Shown: piece after piece, positions 46,051 through 55,085 of the stretch
Numbering within the stretch: the first letter of the stretch is position 1
How the letters are laid out: each line of letters begins with the position of its first letter
Source: Maribacter sp044594925
Lineage (GTDB): Bacteria; Bacteroidota; Bacteroidia; Flavobacteriales; Flavobacteriaceae
Assembly (NCBI RefSeq): GCF_044594925.1
Contig: NZ_CP138991.1
Location: forward strand, 2,232,001-2,296,000
Direction of reading: 5' to 3'
Length of the DNA: 64,000 nt
The notes under the pieces: model-generated
Told to the model about the DNA's origin: nothing
The model's input: only the letters and a program-made list of their open reading frames with translations
Database searches by the model: none
Position numbers and translations under genes: made by a program

Positions 46051-46075
46051 TAACTCGCGGGCATGCCCTGAGTTA
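46051..46075. promoter_or_regulatory. Imperfect inverted repeat in the histidine kinase leader
   Basis: Outer arms TAACTC (46051-46056) and GAGTTA (46070-46075) enclose the palindrome GGGCATGCCC (46059-46068), with a small asymmetric bulge. One of the four AACTAACTCA motif copies (minus strand, 46069-46078) overlaps the right arm. Function unknown. Confidence 0.4.
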
Positions 46076-46228
46076 GTTTGCTGTAAACTTAGCTGATTTT
46101 ATGGTTACTTAAAAATAGACTTCACACTAAAACAGGGTCAAAGAGGACGCTTTGGAGGATTTTACACATGGGGAGGTCACACTCACTCATTCAAAAGGAC
46201 CATTCCCTCAAAGCCATTATTTTAAAAA

Positions 46229-46236
46229 TAAGTTTG
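46229..46236 (+). promoter_or_regulatory. Possible -7 box for the vWA lipoprotein gene
   Basis: TAAGTTTG lies 35 bases before the ATG, with no clear -33 element. The rest of the 294-base divergent gap holds the palindromes listed and otherwise nothing recognised. Confidence 0.35.
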
Positions 46237-46270
46237 CTCTTAGATTTACCCCAACATAAAATTAAAAAAG

Positions 46271-47449
46271 ATGAAAAATTATCAAAAAATAGCTGCTTTG
46301 AGTTTAATGTCATTTTCGTTAACATTTTCTTACGGATGCGAACTTAGACCAAAGACAGAAAAAGAGCCTTTTTTAGCTGAAGTAATTAAACCTGACGAAG
46401 CAACTAAAAAGAATAATACCGTCAAGATTGCTCTTCTATTGGACACCAGTAATAGTATGGATGGGCTCATCAACCAAGCAAAGTCTCAACTTTGGGATAT
46501 TGTAAATGAATTTACCCATGCCAAATGTGGGAATGAAATGCGTCCCGAACTACAAATTGCCATCTATCAATACGGGAATGATGCTCTTTCTTCTAGAGAA
46601 GGGTATATACAACAAGTACTGAACTTCAGTGGGGATTTAGACGAGATTTCCGAAAAACTTTTTTCATTAACCACCAATGGTGGTGAAGAATATTGCGGAG
46701 CTGTAATACAGACCTCCATTAAACAGTTAGAATGGGGAAAAAACCCAGACAATCTTAAAATGATCTTCATTGCTGGCAACGAGCCATTTAATCAGGGGAA
46801 ATTGAATTATAAGGATGCAGTTGTTAATGCTAAGGAAAAAGATATTGTTGTCAATACCATTTTCTGTGGCAACTACGAACAAGGTATACAGACTAATTGG
46901 AAAAATGGCGCTATACTCAGTGGAGGGGAATATATGGCAATTGATCATAATAAACAGGTAGTACAAGTTAACACACCTTATGATGAAATTATTATAAAAC
47001 TAAACTCAAAACTGAATAAAACCTACGTGAGCTACGGATCATTGGGTGTTTCTAAATACAAAGCCCAAGCGGCTCAGGACAACAATGCCATGGAAATGGA
47101 AGAAGCTGTTGCGGTAAAGCGAGCGGTAAGTAAAAGCTCCCGTCTTTACAATAACAAAAAATGGGACTTGGTAGACGCTTCTGCGGATAAGGAATTTAAC
47201 ATTAACACCATTGACGACAAAGACTTGCCCAAGGAATTACAAGGAAAGTCGGAAGCGGAAAAAATAAAATATGTGGAATTGAAAAAATCCGAGAGAGCAA
47301 AGATTCAAAAAGAAATTAAAACGCTAAATGCAAAAAGGCTAGCATACATTGCAAAAAATAAAAATGATGAAAGTGAGGCCGGCCTAGAAGGTGTTATGCT
47401 AAAAGCGATTAAAAGGCAGGCTTCGGCAAAGAACTATACTTGGGAATAA
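46271..47449 (+). CDS. von Willebrand factor A domain lipoprotein
   Basis: 392-aa exported protein. The signal peptide ends at SYGC, so Cys23 is a probable lipid anchor, though the lipobox is not perfect. The vWA domain (about 50-260) keeps the metal-ion site DTSNS at residues 58-62. The C-terminal third (about 275-392) is highly charged, rich in Lys/Glu and probably helical. vWA proteins bind partners through a divalent metal; the partner is unknown. Single gene, ATG start, followed by a strong terminator. Confidence 0.83.
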   Translation: MKNYQKIAALSLMSFSLTFSYGCELRPKTEKEPFLAEVIKPDEATKKNNTVKIALLLDTSNSMDGLINQAKSQLWDIVNEFTHAKCGNEMRPELQIAIYQYGNDALSSREGYIQQVLNFSGDLDEISEKLFSLTTNGGEEYCGAVIQTSIKQLEWGKNPDNLKMIFIAGNEPFNQGKLNYKDAVVNAKEKDIVVNTIFCGNYEQGIQTNWKNGAILSGGEYMAIDHNKQVVQVNTPYDEIIIKLNSKLNKTYVSYGSLGVSKYKAQAAQDNNAMEMEEAVAVKRAVSKSSRLYNNKKWDLVDASADKEFNINTIDDKDLPKELQGKSEAEKIKYVELKKSERAKIQKEIKTLNAKRLAYIAKNKNDESEAGLEGVMLKAIKRQASAKNYTWE

Positions 47450-47469
47450 AAAAGGATATGGTTGTGATT

Positions 47470-47507
47470 AGAGGTTCTTTCTTTTACAGAAGGAGCCTCT
47501 TTTTATT
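47470..47507 (+). terminator. Intrinsic terminator after the vWA gene
   Basis: Thirteen-base-pair stem (47470-47482 with 47488-47500, two G-U pairs) around a 5-base loop, then TTTTATT. It overlaps the 3' end of the convergent PorP/SprF gene. Confidence 0.8.
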
Positions 47508-48525
47508 GTGCCGCCGGACAATAGCAATCGTACTTACGTTCTGCTTGACCAAAATCATATCCAAGCGTAATTTGATGAAAACCCCCATTATCAAACCTAA
47601 TATCTCCCATTTGATATGAATAATTGTACGACACCATGAAATTATTAATGTTCGCACCAACTATAGGTGTTATTAATTGCAACCGTTGCTGGCCAAAACC
47701 AGTAGCTGTTTGGAACTGAGCTCCGTCAAAACTTCTTCTATAAGAGAGTCCGCCCCAAATACGGCCAAAATCAACATCTCTGTATACCTTGGTATTTACG
47801 TCTATAGTTTTTTCACTAGTAAACTCCGTCAATTGAAAAAGAACTGAAGGCTCTACTTGCCATTCGTTCTTTCCGAAGACATATCCTGCCGAAATAAGAT
47901 ATCTTCTGATATTATCAATAACCAATTGGTCCGGATTATCTTGTCTATCTCTGTAGTAAATATTTCTTCTACTACCCGTTAACGCATTGGTCACAGCAAA
48001 ATGTGCATAAAACTCCATGAAGTTATAGGATAAACCCAAGTCAACATTAAAATAGGAGGCACTCAATTTTATACCTGCAATGGCAGGATCTTGTAGTACG
48101 GACCTAAATTCACTTTCATCAAGACTGCTCTGTAAAATGGTACCACTTAAACCAAAAGATAATTGGTTCAGGACTCTAACATCTTCTCCTCCCATTCTAA
48201 GGTGATGCGCATAGGTAAGCTTCATACCAGTTTGAGAGTGATACCCGTTTGCATCGTTAAAAATAATAGCTCCCACTCCGCTAGGCCCATCACCTAATCT
48301 AAAATGGGCATTTATAGTTTGCAGACTAGGGGCATCTTCAACATCGAACCATTGTTTTCTAGCAGTAGCCCTAATTTTTCCTCCTTGTCCAATACCGGCC
48401 ATTGACGGGTATACTAAGTAATAATTATCGGATAAGTAATCAAAATATACGGGAATACCTTCCTGTGCAAAGGACTTAAGTCCAAAAACAAGGAAAGAAA
48501 AAATAACTACTAGCTTTAATTTCAT
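47503..48525 (-). CDS. PorP/SprF family outer-membrane protein, not next to a T9SS cargo gene
   Basis: 340-aa PorP/SprF-type barrel. Signal peptide MKLKLVVIFSFLVFGLKSFAQ, then a mature N-terminus with YPSMAGIGQGGKI, a variant of the usual NPAY start. An ATG at 48591 would add a 22-residue extension that is not signal-like, so ATG 48525 is chosen. No type IX cargo gene lies beside it; neighbours are a vWA lipoprotein and an Nfu protein. It may serve a cargo encoded elsewhere. Confidence 0.86.
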   Translation of the reverse strand: MKLKLVVIFSFLVFGLKSFAQEGIPVYFDYLSDNYYLVYPSMAGIGQGGKIRATARKQWFDVEDAPSLQTINAHFRLGDGPSGVGAIIFNDANGYHSQTGMKLTYAHHLRMGGEDVRVLNQLSFGLSGTILQSSLDESEFRSVLQDPAIAGIKLSASYFNVDLGLSYNFMEFYAHFAVTNALTGSRRNIYYRDRQDNPDQLVIDNIRRYLISAGYVFGKNEWQVEPSVLFQLTEFTSEKTIDVNTKVYRDVDFGRIWGGLSYRRSFDGAQFQTATGFGQQRLQLITPIVGANINNFMVSYNYSYQMGDIRFDNGGFHQITLGYDFGQAERKYDCYCPAAQ

Positions 48526-48623
48526 CTTGGGAAATGAGGATATAGGTTCAATATGTGCTAAATATAAAGTATAACGACTTAACCGGAACATTATTATATA
48601 GGCTTTAACTTAGATTTCCTTCG

Positions 48624-48631
48624 TATTTTTG
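48624..48631 (+). promoter_or_regulatory. Putative -7 box for the Nfu-type gene
   Basis: TATTTTTG lies 17 bases before the ATG at 48649 and matches TAnnTTTG. Upstream only a weak TTTA is seen near the -33 position. Confidence 0.42.
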
Positions 48632-48648
48632 TTGAAAATTGAATCTAG

Positions 48649-49557
48649 ATGAAAGAGTATTCCATTACGGTAGTGAAAACCAACAATCCTACCATACTTA
48701 AATTTGAAACGAACCATCTTCTGGTTAAACGAAAGAACTACGAGTATAAAAATATAGACGAAGCTCAAAATGCGCCCTTGGCGCAGCAACTTTTTCACCT
48801 TCCATTTATAAAAACAGTTTATGTATCCGGGAATTTTATCGGGTTGGAACGCTATGATATTGTAGAGTGGGAAGATGTAAAAGATGAAGTAGCACAACAA
48901 TTAGTGGAGTATCTAAATGCGGGGGAACCCGTGGTTATAGAAGAAGATACTGATAAACCTATAGCTATTACGGTTTATGCGGAAGTAACACCCAATCCTG
49001 CGACCATGAAGTTTGTTGCAAGCAAAAAAATTGTTGGTGCTACTTACGAGTTTAAAAATATTGATGAAGCGAGGATGTCTCCTTTAGCGATGGAATTGTT
49101 CCAGCTTCCTTTTGTCAAACAAGTTTTTATTGACGAGAACTATGTATCGGTATCCAAATATGAAGTTGCCGAGTGGGAAGATATAACTTTAGAGCTAAGA
49201 GAACTGATACGTAATTTTATAGCCCAAGGCAAAGAAATTGTACTGGGGAATGCCAAATCTACCGGAAAAGGAGACACTAAGGAAACGTCTACTATTAAGG
49301 TCGAAGAAAATCTAGATGACACTTCTTTAGAAATCATTGATATTTTAGAAGAATATGTAAAACCAGCAGTAGCAAGTGATGGTGGTAATATCCTGTTCAA
49401 ATCTTACGAAAAAGAAACAGGCAAGGTAAATGTGATACTGCAAGGCGCCTGTAGTGGATGCCCTTCTTCTACTTTTACTTTAAAAAATGGAATAGAAACC
49501 ATGCTAAAAAATATGATGGGTGATAAAATAAATGAAGTTGTGGCCCTAAACGGCTAA
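48649..49557 (+). CDS. Nfu/NifU family iron-sulfur scaffold with duplicated N-terminal domain
   Basis: 302-aa cytosolic protein. Two Nfu N-terminal scaffold domains in tandem (about 5-90 and 104-195) share a pattern such as YxxKNIDEAxxxPLAxxLFxLPFxKxV. A C-terminal NifU-like domain follows (about 225-300) with the cluster-binding CSGC motif at Cys268 and Cys271. Such proteins carry a [4Fe-4S] cluster to target enzymes. The doubled N domain is the feature that stands out. ATG start; dodecin follows 72 bases later, possibly on the same transcript. Confidence 0.92.
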   Translation: MKEYSITVVKTNNPTILKFETNHLLVKRKNYEYKNIDEAQNAPLAQQLFHLPFIKTVYVSGNFIGLERYDIVEWEDVKDEVAQQLVEYLNAGEPVVIEEDTDKPIAITVYAEVTPNPATMKFVASKKIVGATYEFKNIDEARMSPLAMELFQLPFVKQVFIDENYVSVSKYEVAEWEDITLELRELIRNFIAQGKEIVLGNAKSTGKGDTKETSTIKVEENLDDTSLEIIDILEEYVKPAVASDGGNILFKSYEKETGKVNVILQGACSGCPSSTFTLKNGIETMLKNMMGDKINEVVALNG

Positions 49558-49629
49558 AAAAACCATCAGGTACGTTAAGCTTTCTTTCATAAAATTCACT
49601 AATTTGTAAGAAATATAAAAACACTAATT

Positions 49630-49830
49630 ATGGCAGTTTTAAAAGTAATAGAAGTATTAGCAAATTCAAGTAAAAGTTGGGAAGACGCAGCTAAAAATGC
49701 GGTAGACCAAGCTTCAAAATCCGTAAAGAACATCCGTTCTGTATATTTAAACGAACAAAGTGCCACCGTTGAAGACGGAAAAATGGTAGATTATCGCGTT
49801 AACGTGAAAATCACTTTTGAAGTAAAGTAA
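49630..49830 (+). CDS. Dodecin family flavin-binding protein
   Basis: 66-aa protein of the dodecin family, which forms hollow dodecamers that store riboflavin or FMN. Family pattern VIEVLANSSKSWEDA (with the flavin-stacking Trp) and the beta-strand ending YRVNVKITFEV are clear. Full length for the family. ATG start; terminator just after. Confidence 0.94.
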   Translation: MAVLKVIEVLANSSKSWEDAAKNAVDQASKSVKNIRSVYLNEQSATVEDGKMVDYRVNVKITFEVK

Positions 49831-49848
49831 GTTCTACTTAAACAAAAT

Positions 49849-49875
49849 AAAAAGCACCTGTTGGTGCTTTTTTTA
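49849..49875 (+). terminator. Intrinsic terminator after dodecin
   Basis: Stem AAAAGCACC/GGTGCTTTT with loop TGTT and a T-run. Confidence 0.87.
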
Positions 49876-49923
49876 TACCCTAGTTTTAACGCACAACCTG
49901 TAGCTATAATTTAGAATTGAACT

Positions 49924-51972
49924 ATGCAGCCTAAACACACCAATAGCCTTATCAAAGAAACCAGTCCCTATTTGTTACAGCATGCACATAACCCTGTAAA
50001 TTGGGAAGCATGGAATCCAGAGGTATTAAAACGGGCGAAAACTACGAACAAACCCTTGCTTATAAGTATTGGCTATGCGGCTTGCCACTGGTGCCATGTT
50101 ATGGAACACGAATGTTTTGAAGACGAGGAAGTTGCAAAAGTGATGAACGAAAATTTCATCAATATTAAAATTGATAGAGAGGAAAGACCTGATATTGATC
50201 ATATTTATATGGATGCATTACAAATGATGACCGGCAGTGGTGGTTGGCCGTTAAATATTATAGCATTGCCTGATGGGAGACCATATTGGGGTGCCACTTA
50301 TGTAAAGAAAGAAGATTGGATTACAGTCCTTACACAACTAAGCACGCTCTACACAACAGAACCTGACAAGGTAATTACTTATGCTAGGAATATGGCAGAA
50401 GGGATAAAACAAATAAACCTAGTTGAGACCAACACAGACACTAACAGTTATTCTTTAGAAGAATTAAAGAAATGTGTAGAAAAGTGGTCGGGCTATTTTG
50501 ACACTTTTTTAGGCGGATACAAAAGAGCTCCAAAATTTATGATGCCCGTAAATCTAGACTTCTTACTACACTACGCTATTTCTCAAAAAAGTGAGTCCAT
50601 TTTGGAATATGTAAACACTACACTGAACCGTATGGCTTATGGTGGAATTTTTGACCATGTAGACGGCGGTTTTTCAAGGTACGCCGTAGATACGAAATGG
50701 CATGTACCGCATTTTGAAAAAATGCTCTATGACAACGGGCAACTCATTAGTCTTTACGCCAAATCTTATGCCTCAACCGAAAATCCACTGTATAAAGAGG
50801 TTACAGAAAAAACGATTCATTTTGTCACATCAGAACTCAGAAACGAGAAAGGAGCATTTTACTCCTCTTTAGACGCCGATAGTTTAAATGATTTTGGAAA
50901 ATTGGAAGAAGGGGCTTACTACGTTTGGAAAGCACAAGAACTTAAACGTTTATTAAAAGATGATTATCCCGTTTTTAAGGATTATTACAATATTAACTCC
51001 TACGGCCTGTGGGAGCATGAAAATTACGTATTAATAAGAGACCAATCTGACGACGAAATAGCTAGAAAGCATCATATCGATACTATAGAGTTGAAAAGTC
51101 GTATAAGAAGAAGTTTGGAACTGCTTTCAAAAGAACGTAAAAAAAGAGATTACCCAAGGCTAGATGATAAAATCCTTACCTCATGGAATGGCTTACTGTT
51201 AAAGGGCTTGGTAGATGCCGCCAGATATCTTGAAAACGACAGCTACTTATCATTGGCATTAGAGAATGCCGAGTTCATTCTAGAAAACCTAACAAAACCG
51301 GACGGAAGTCTTTATCATAACCACAAGGAAGGAACCAGCACGATTAATGGGTATTTAGAAGATTATGCTTCCGTAATAGATGCCTTCATTGGACTTTATG
51401 AGATTACTTTTGATGAAAAGTGGTTACTCAATTCCAAACGCCTTACCGATTATTGTATCGATAATTTTTATGACGCCAAGAGTAGTCTATTTTTCTTTTC
51501 TTCCACACAAGATGCCTTTGTTATAAGAAGAACAATCGAAATAGCTGATAACGTGGTCCCTGCATCAAACTCTATCATGGCCTTAAATCTTTTGAGGTTG
51601 TCCAAAGTATTCCAAAAAACAGCTTATAAAATTACATATCAAAAAATGCTTAAAAATGTAGAGCCAAATTTTGATGATAATCCTCAAAACTATGCGAATT
51701 GGCTTCATTTAATTCTTCTAGAAAAATTACCGTTTTATGAGATAGCCATAGTCGGGGATGATTATAAGGAGAAGGCCCAAACCCTAACTAAGGCATATTT
51801 GCCAAATACCATAATTACCGGAACGCAGAAAAAAAGCGAGCTACCCCTACTTAAGAACAGATTTGTTGCCGGCAGTACCCACATTTATATTTGTCAGGAA
51901 GGCAGCTGTAAACTACCATTGACCCAAACCAAAGAAGTTTTAACCCTTTTACGAGCAAATAACAAGGATTAA
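49924..51972 (+). CDS. DUF255 thioredoxin-domain protein (YyaL/SPATA20 family)
   Basis: 682-aa cytosolic protein. The N-terminal thioredoxin-like DUF255 domain (about 1-165) has the CxxC pair Cys54-His-Trp-Cys57, followed by IDREERPDID and GGWPLN. The rest is a six-hairpin glycosidase-like (alpha/alpha)6 fold (about 200-560), with GGIFDHVDGGFSRY, HVPHFEKMLYDN and TSWNGL. Widely conserved family of unknown reaction. Length is typical. ATG start, single gene. Confidence 0.93.
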   Translation: MQPKHTNSLIKETSPYLLQHAHNPVNWEAWNPEVLKRAKTTNKPLLISIGYAACHWCHVMEHECFEDEEVAKVMNENFINIKIDREERPDIDHIYMDALQMMTGSGGWPLNIIALPDGRPYWGATYVKKEDWITVLTQLSTLYTTEPDKVITYARNMAEGIKQINLVETNTDTNSYSLEELKKCVEKWSGYFDTFLGGYKRAPKFMMPVNLDFLLHYAISQKSESILEYVNTTLNRMAYGGIFDHVDGGFSRYAVDTKWHVPHFEKMLYDNGQLISLYAKSYASTENPLYKEVTEKTIHFVTSELRNEKGAFYSSLDADSLNDFGKLEEGAYYVWKAQELKRLLKDDYPVFKDYYNINSYGLWEHENYVLIRDQSDDEIARKHHIDTIELKSRIRRSLELLSKERKKRDYPRLDDKILTSWNGLLLKGLVDAARYLENDSYLSLALENAEFILENLTKPDGSLYHNHKEGTSTINGYLEDYASVIDAFIGLYEITFDEKWLLNSKRLTDYCIDNFYDAKSSLFFFSSTQDAFVIRRTIEIADNVVPASNSIMALNLLRLSKVFQKTAYKITYQKMLKNVEPNFDDNPQNYANWLHLILLEKLPFYEIAIVGDDYKEKAQTLTKAYLPNTIITGTQKKSELPLLKNRFVAGSTHIYICQEGSCKLPLTQTKEVLTLLRANNKD

Positions 51973-52050
51973 CAATAGTTTAATCAAATTAGCTTGTGCA
52001 AGCGTACTCGAATTTTCAGCTTTGCAATGTATACTAAATGAATAAAATTT

Positions 52051-52875
52051 ATGGAAGATATTACCGATTATAAAATGCATGTAAAAAAAGCCATTGATTG
52101 GCTTTGGAATGCACTGCCCAATATCGTTTTCGCAATACTAATTTTAGTTATAGGAATCTATTTAATCAGGCTTATCAACAAACTCGTTAGAAAATTCTTT
52201 GAAAAAAAGGATTACGATTTGGCATTAGAAACCTTTTTACAAAGCTTTATCAATATAGCACTGAAAATTATTCTATTTGTGGTTGTGATATCACAACTAG
52301 GAGTTCAAACTACTTCTTTGGCGGCTGTATTGGGAGCCGCCGGACTCGCTATTGGTCTTGCTTTACAGGGGTCCTTATCCAATTTTGCAGGTGGTGTACT
52401 AATACTTCTCTTTAAACCCTTTAAAGTAGGAGATTTCATTTCGGCGCAAGGAGTAGACGGCACCGTGAAAGAGATATCTATCTTTACCACCAAAATAAAT
52501 ACTTTCGGAAATCAGTTGGCTATTGTACCCAACGGACAACTATCCAACAACAACATAGTAAACTACAATGCTGAAAGTACTCGGCGAGATAAAATTGATA
52601 TTGGAATAGGTTATGGGTCTAACATTAAAAAGGCAAAGGACATTATGTTAGAAATCTGTAACGAATATGAGCATATTTTAAAAGAACCTGTTCCAGAGGT
52701 TTATGTTGGTGCTTTGGCAGATAGCTCCGTAAACCTTACACTTCGGTTTTGGGCTAACAATGAGGTATTTTGGCCGGCACATTTCCATGTTATGGAAGAA
52801 ATTAAAAATAGGTTCGATGCCGAGGGTATAGAAATTCCTTTCCCTCAACGGGTAGTTCATGAATCAAAAGCTTAA
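52051..52875 (+). CDS. Small-conductance mechanosensitive channel (MscS family)
   Basis: 274-aa MscS-type channel that opens under membrane tension to release solutes. Three membrane helices (about 20-45, 65-85, 90-112); the third, pore-lining one carries the Gly/Ala pattern LGAAGLAIGLALQGSLSNFAGG. The beta domain follows with PFKVGDFI and the C-terminal cytoplasmic cage ends in GIEIPFPQRVV. Length is normal. ATG start; converges on tsaB with a terminator between. Confidence 0.95.
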   Translation: MEDITDYKMHVKKAIDWLWNALPNIVFAILILVIGIYLIRLINKLVRKFFEKKDYDLALETFLQSFINIALKIILFVVVISQLGVQTTSLAAVLGAAGLAIGLALQGSLSNFAGGVLILLFKPFKVGDFISAQGVDGTVKEISIFTTKINTFGNQLAIVPNGQLSNNNIVNYNAESTRRDKIDIGIGYGSNIKKAKDIMLEICNEYEHILKEPVPEVYVGALADSSVNLTLRFWANNEVFWPAHFHVMEEIKNRFDAEGIEIPFPQRVVHESKA

Positions 52876-52899
52876 AAGGAAATCATCACTAATAACTAA

Positions 52900-52936
52900 A
52901 CGCCCCAACCATCCTACTGTTGGGGTGTTTGTTTTT
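52900..52936 (+). terminator. Intrinsic terminator between mscS-type gene and tsaB
   Basis: Ten-base-pair stem (52900-52909 with 52919-52928, one G-U) followed by a T-rich run on the plus strand. The tsaB stop codon lies in the loop, so it overlaps that gene's end; the minus-strand tail is poorer in T. Confidence 0.75.
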
Positions 52937-53603
52937 TCTTAGTCTGTAACATAAAATCCTTTAAATAATAAGGCTCAAAGTAAGCCACATCTTCAAAGTC
53001 TTTTTGACGATATTTTTTATTGGCAAGCGACACCATTTCCTTTGATGACGGGTAAGTATTAAAATTATAAGTAATGTTCGGGTCGTTTAAAGTTGCCGCT
53101 ATCTTCTCAGCACCACTTCCAAGAATGTGCACCCTATTATTCTCATAATAGTTACTAAAGGAATTCTCATCTATTATTTCCGCCTTGGTAGGGCTAACTT
53201 CATTCAGACTCTCATCGAATATAGCCGCATATACTTCCATTCTCCTAGCATCTAAAACTGGAATAATATAATCTGTTTTATTAGAAATAGATTGCGAAGC
53301 CATACTTTCCAAAGTAGGAATAGCTATTAAGGGGATATTCAACGCATAACAAAGACCTTTAGCTGCGGAAACGCCTATTCGCAGACCTGTATAGGAACCA
53401 GGACCTTTACTTACGGCTACAGCCTCTAAATCGGTGGACTTTAACCCTGCTTCTTCCAAACATTCCTCAATAAATAAATGAAGTTGTTCGGAGTGGGAAT
53501 AATTAGGTGCGTTGTCTTCACGCATAGCTAAAATTTCTGTCCCTCTAGCAATACAAACAGAACAGTTAGTCGTGGCCGTCTCCAAGTTCAAGATTAATCC
53601 CAT
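52914..53603 (-). CDS. tsaB: tRNA threonylcarbamoyladenosine biosynthesis protein TsaB
   Basis: 229-aa ASKHA-fold protein that partners TsaD in making t6A37 in tRNAs that read ANN codons. Start MGLILNLETATTNCSVCIA, then KGPGSYTGLRIG and AAKGLCYALNIPLIAI are family hallmarks. TsaB lacks the metal ligands of TsaD, as expected. ATG start; the tolC operon ends upstream at a strong terminator, so tsaB has its own unrecognised promoter. Confidence 0.94.
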   Translation of the reverse strand: MGLILNLETATTNCSVCIARGTEILAMREDNAPNYSHSEQLHLFIEECLEEAGLKSTDLEAVAVSKGPGSYTGLRIGVSAAKGLCYALNIPLIAIPTLESMASQSISNKTDYIIPVLDARRMEVYAAIFDESLNEVSPTKAEIIDENSFSNYYENNRVHILGSGAEKIAATLNDPNITYNFNTYPSSKEMVSLANKKYRQKDFEDVAYFEPYYLKDFMLQTKKKQTPQQ

Positions 53604-53633
53604 AGCTCAAAGGTACAGTATAGATGGAACAAG

Positions 53634-53666
53634 AAAAAGCCTGCAAAAATATGTTGCAGGCTTTTT
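53634..53666 (-). terminator. Terminator of the exporter operon
   Basis: Thirteen-base-pair perfect stem (53634-53646 with 53654-53666) with T5 on the minus strand. It follows the tolC stop codon by about 18 bases and separates the operon from tsaB. An AACTAACTCA-type motif lies between stop codon and hairpin. Confidence 0.87.
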
Positions 53667-53683
53667 CATAAAATTGAGTTAGT

Positions 53684-55051
53684 TTAATCTAATGCTATAG
53701 GAATTCCGAAATAGAATTCCAGAATTTTCAATCTAAAAATATAATCGTACTTGGTGCGAACAACATCTGCTTCTGCATTATCTACTCTTGCTTGTGCTTG
53801 ACTAAAATCAAAAGCATTCATAAGACCAACATCAAAACGTTCCTTAGAATATTCATAAGCCAAACGTCTTGATTCCAACGTTTTTTCAGCCGCTTCATAA
53901 GCTTTATAAGAATTGGTTACATCAACATAAGATTGCTGCACAGTAGCCTCCAAATCCATTTTGTCCTGTTCAAATTGAAGCTTGGCTCGTTCGACACCAA
54001 TTTTTGCTCTCTTTATATCGTTTTTAACGCTAAATCCATTAAAAATAGGCACGCTCAATTGAACCCCATAGGAAACCCCGTCAAAAATCCATAATTGGTC
54101 AGTGAAACTAGGTGTAAAAAACACAGGAGGCCCTCCCGGCGTAGCACTTGGACCGGGTATTTGTGCTACATCAGAATAACGCGTTCCGTAATTAGCAAAA
54201 GCACCTATTGTTGGTAATAATGCACCTTTATTTATTTCCAAATCTTTTTCTGCCAATTCAACATTAGACTTAGATAATTTAATATCGTTTCTAAACTCCA
54301 TTGCTTTGGCAAAAATAGTACTTGGTGAGTTGCTCAAGATATCTGAAACCGGGATATCAAAAGTTTGATCGGAAACCTCAAAGTTCTCATAATCGTTTAT
54401 CTGTAGTAATTGAGCCAATCCAATCTTTGATATTCGAACTAAACCTTCATTATTTATGATTTGCTGTTCCTGACCAGCAGCGGTAGCTTCAATTTCTAAA
54501 AGATCTCCACGAGGCACTACACCTGAATCAACTAGCTCCTTAACTCGCTTTAAATCCTGTTCCGTAACAGCATATTGGGCACGAGCCACTTTTAAGGCTT
54601 CCTTATTGGATATAATTTGTAAATATGCATTTGCTACATTAAGACGGATATCGTCCTTTAAATCATCCAAACGATATTGGTTGGCTATCGCATTTAGTTT
54701 AGCTCTATTAAACCGATGTACGTTCCGTAAACCATCAAAAAGTGTAACACCAGTATTTACGCCTGCATTTACATTATTTTGCGTACTGTTTGTGGGTAAG
54801 TTGTTCGTTGGGTTAATAGAGAAACCAGTGTTACTTGAGAACGATGTATTTGCATTTAAACTTGGCAAAAAATTACCCAAGGCATCGGATTTCTCAATTT
54901 TCACATTTTCTAAATCTAGCTCAAACTGTGCCACAGTAAGGTTGTTTTCCATGGCATACTCTACACATTCTTGCAAGCTCCATTTTTTACTTTGTGCCAA
55001 GGTTGTTGTAATTGCCGCAACAAGGAATATAACGGTTAATTTAAATTTCAT
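53684..55051 (-). CDS. TolC family outer-membrane efflux protein
   Basis: 455-aa outer-membrane channel for tripartite export. Signal peptide ending near TLAQ (about 19), then two OEP repeats of long helices and short strands (WSLQECVEYAMENN; later ALEKDLEINKG-type and VDVTNSYKAYEAAEKTL helices). Length is typical. It is the last gene of the operon and would complete the adaptors and permeases encoded upstream. ATG start, 35 bases after the adaptor stop. Confidence 0.93.
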   Translation of the reverse strand: MKFKLTVIFLVAAITTTLAQSKKWSLQECVEYAMENNLTVAQFELDLENVKIEKSDALGNFLPSLNANTSFSSNTGFSINPTNNLPTNSTQNNVNAGVNTGVTLFDGLRNVHRFNRAKLNAIANQYRLDDLKDDIRLNVANAYLQIISNKEALKVARAQYAVTEQDLKRVKELVDSGVVPRGDLLEIEATAAGQEQQIINNEGLVRISKIGLAQLLQINDYENFEVSDQTFDIPVSDILSNSPSTIFAKAMEFRNDIKLSKSNVELAEKDLEINKGALLPTIGAFANYGTRYSDVAQIPGPSATPGGPPVFFTPSFTDQLWIFDGVSYGVQLSVPIFNGFSVKNDIKRAKIGVERAKLQFEQDKMDLEATVQQSYVDVTNSYKAYEAAEKTLESRRLAYEYSKERFDVGLMNAFDFSQAQARVDNAEADVVRTKYDYIFRLKILEFYFGIPIALD

Positions 55052-55085
55052 TTTGTGATTTTTTGATTAGTATTTTGATTGATGA

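Noticed and set aside
54606..55058. 150-aa open frame opposite the start of the TolC gene
   Set aside because: Antisense shadow; the minus-strand TolC protein is clear, with signal peptide and family motifs.
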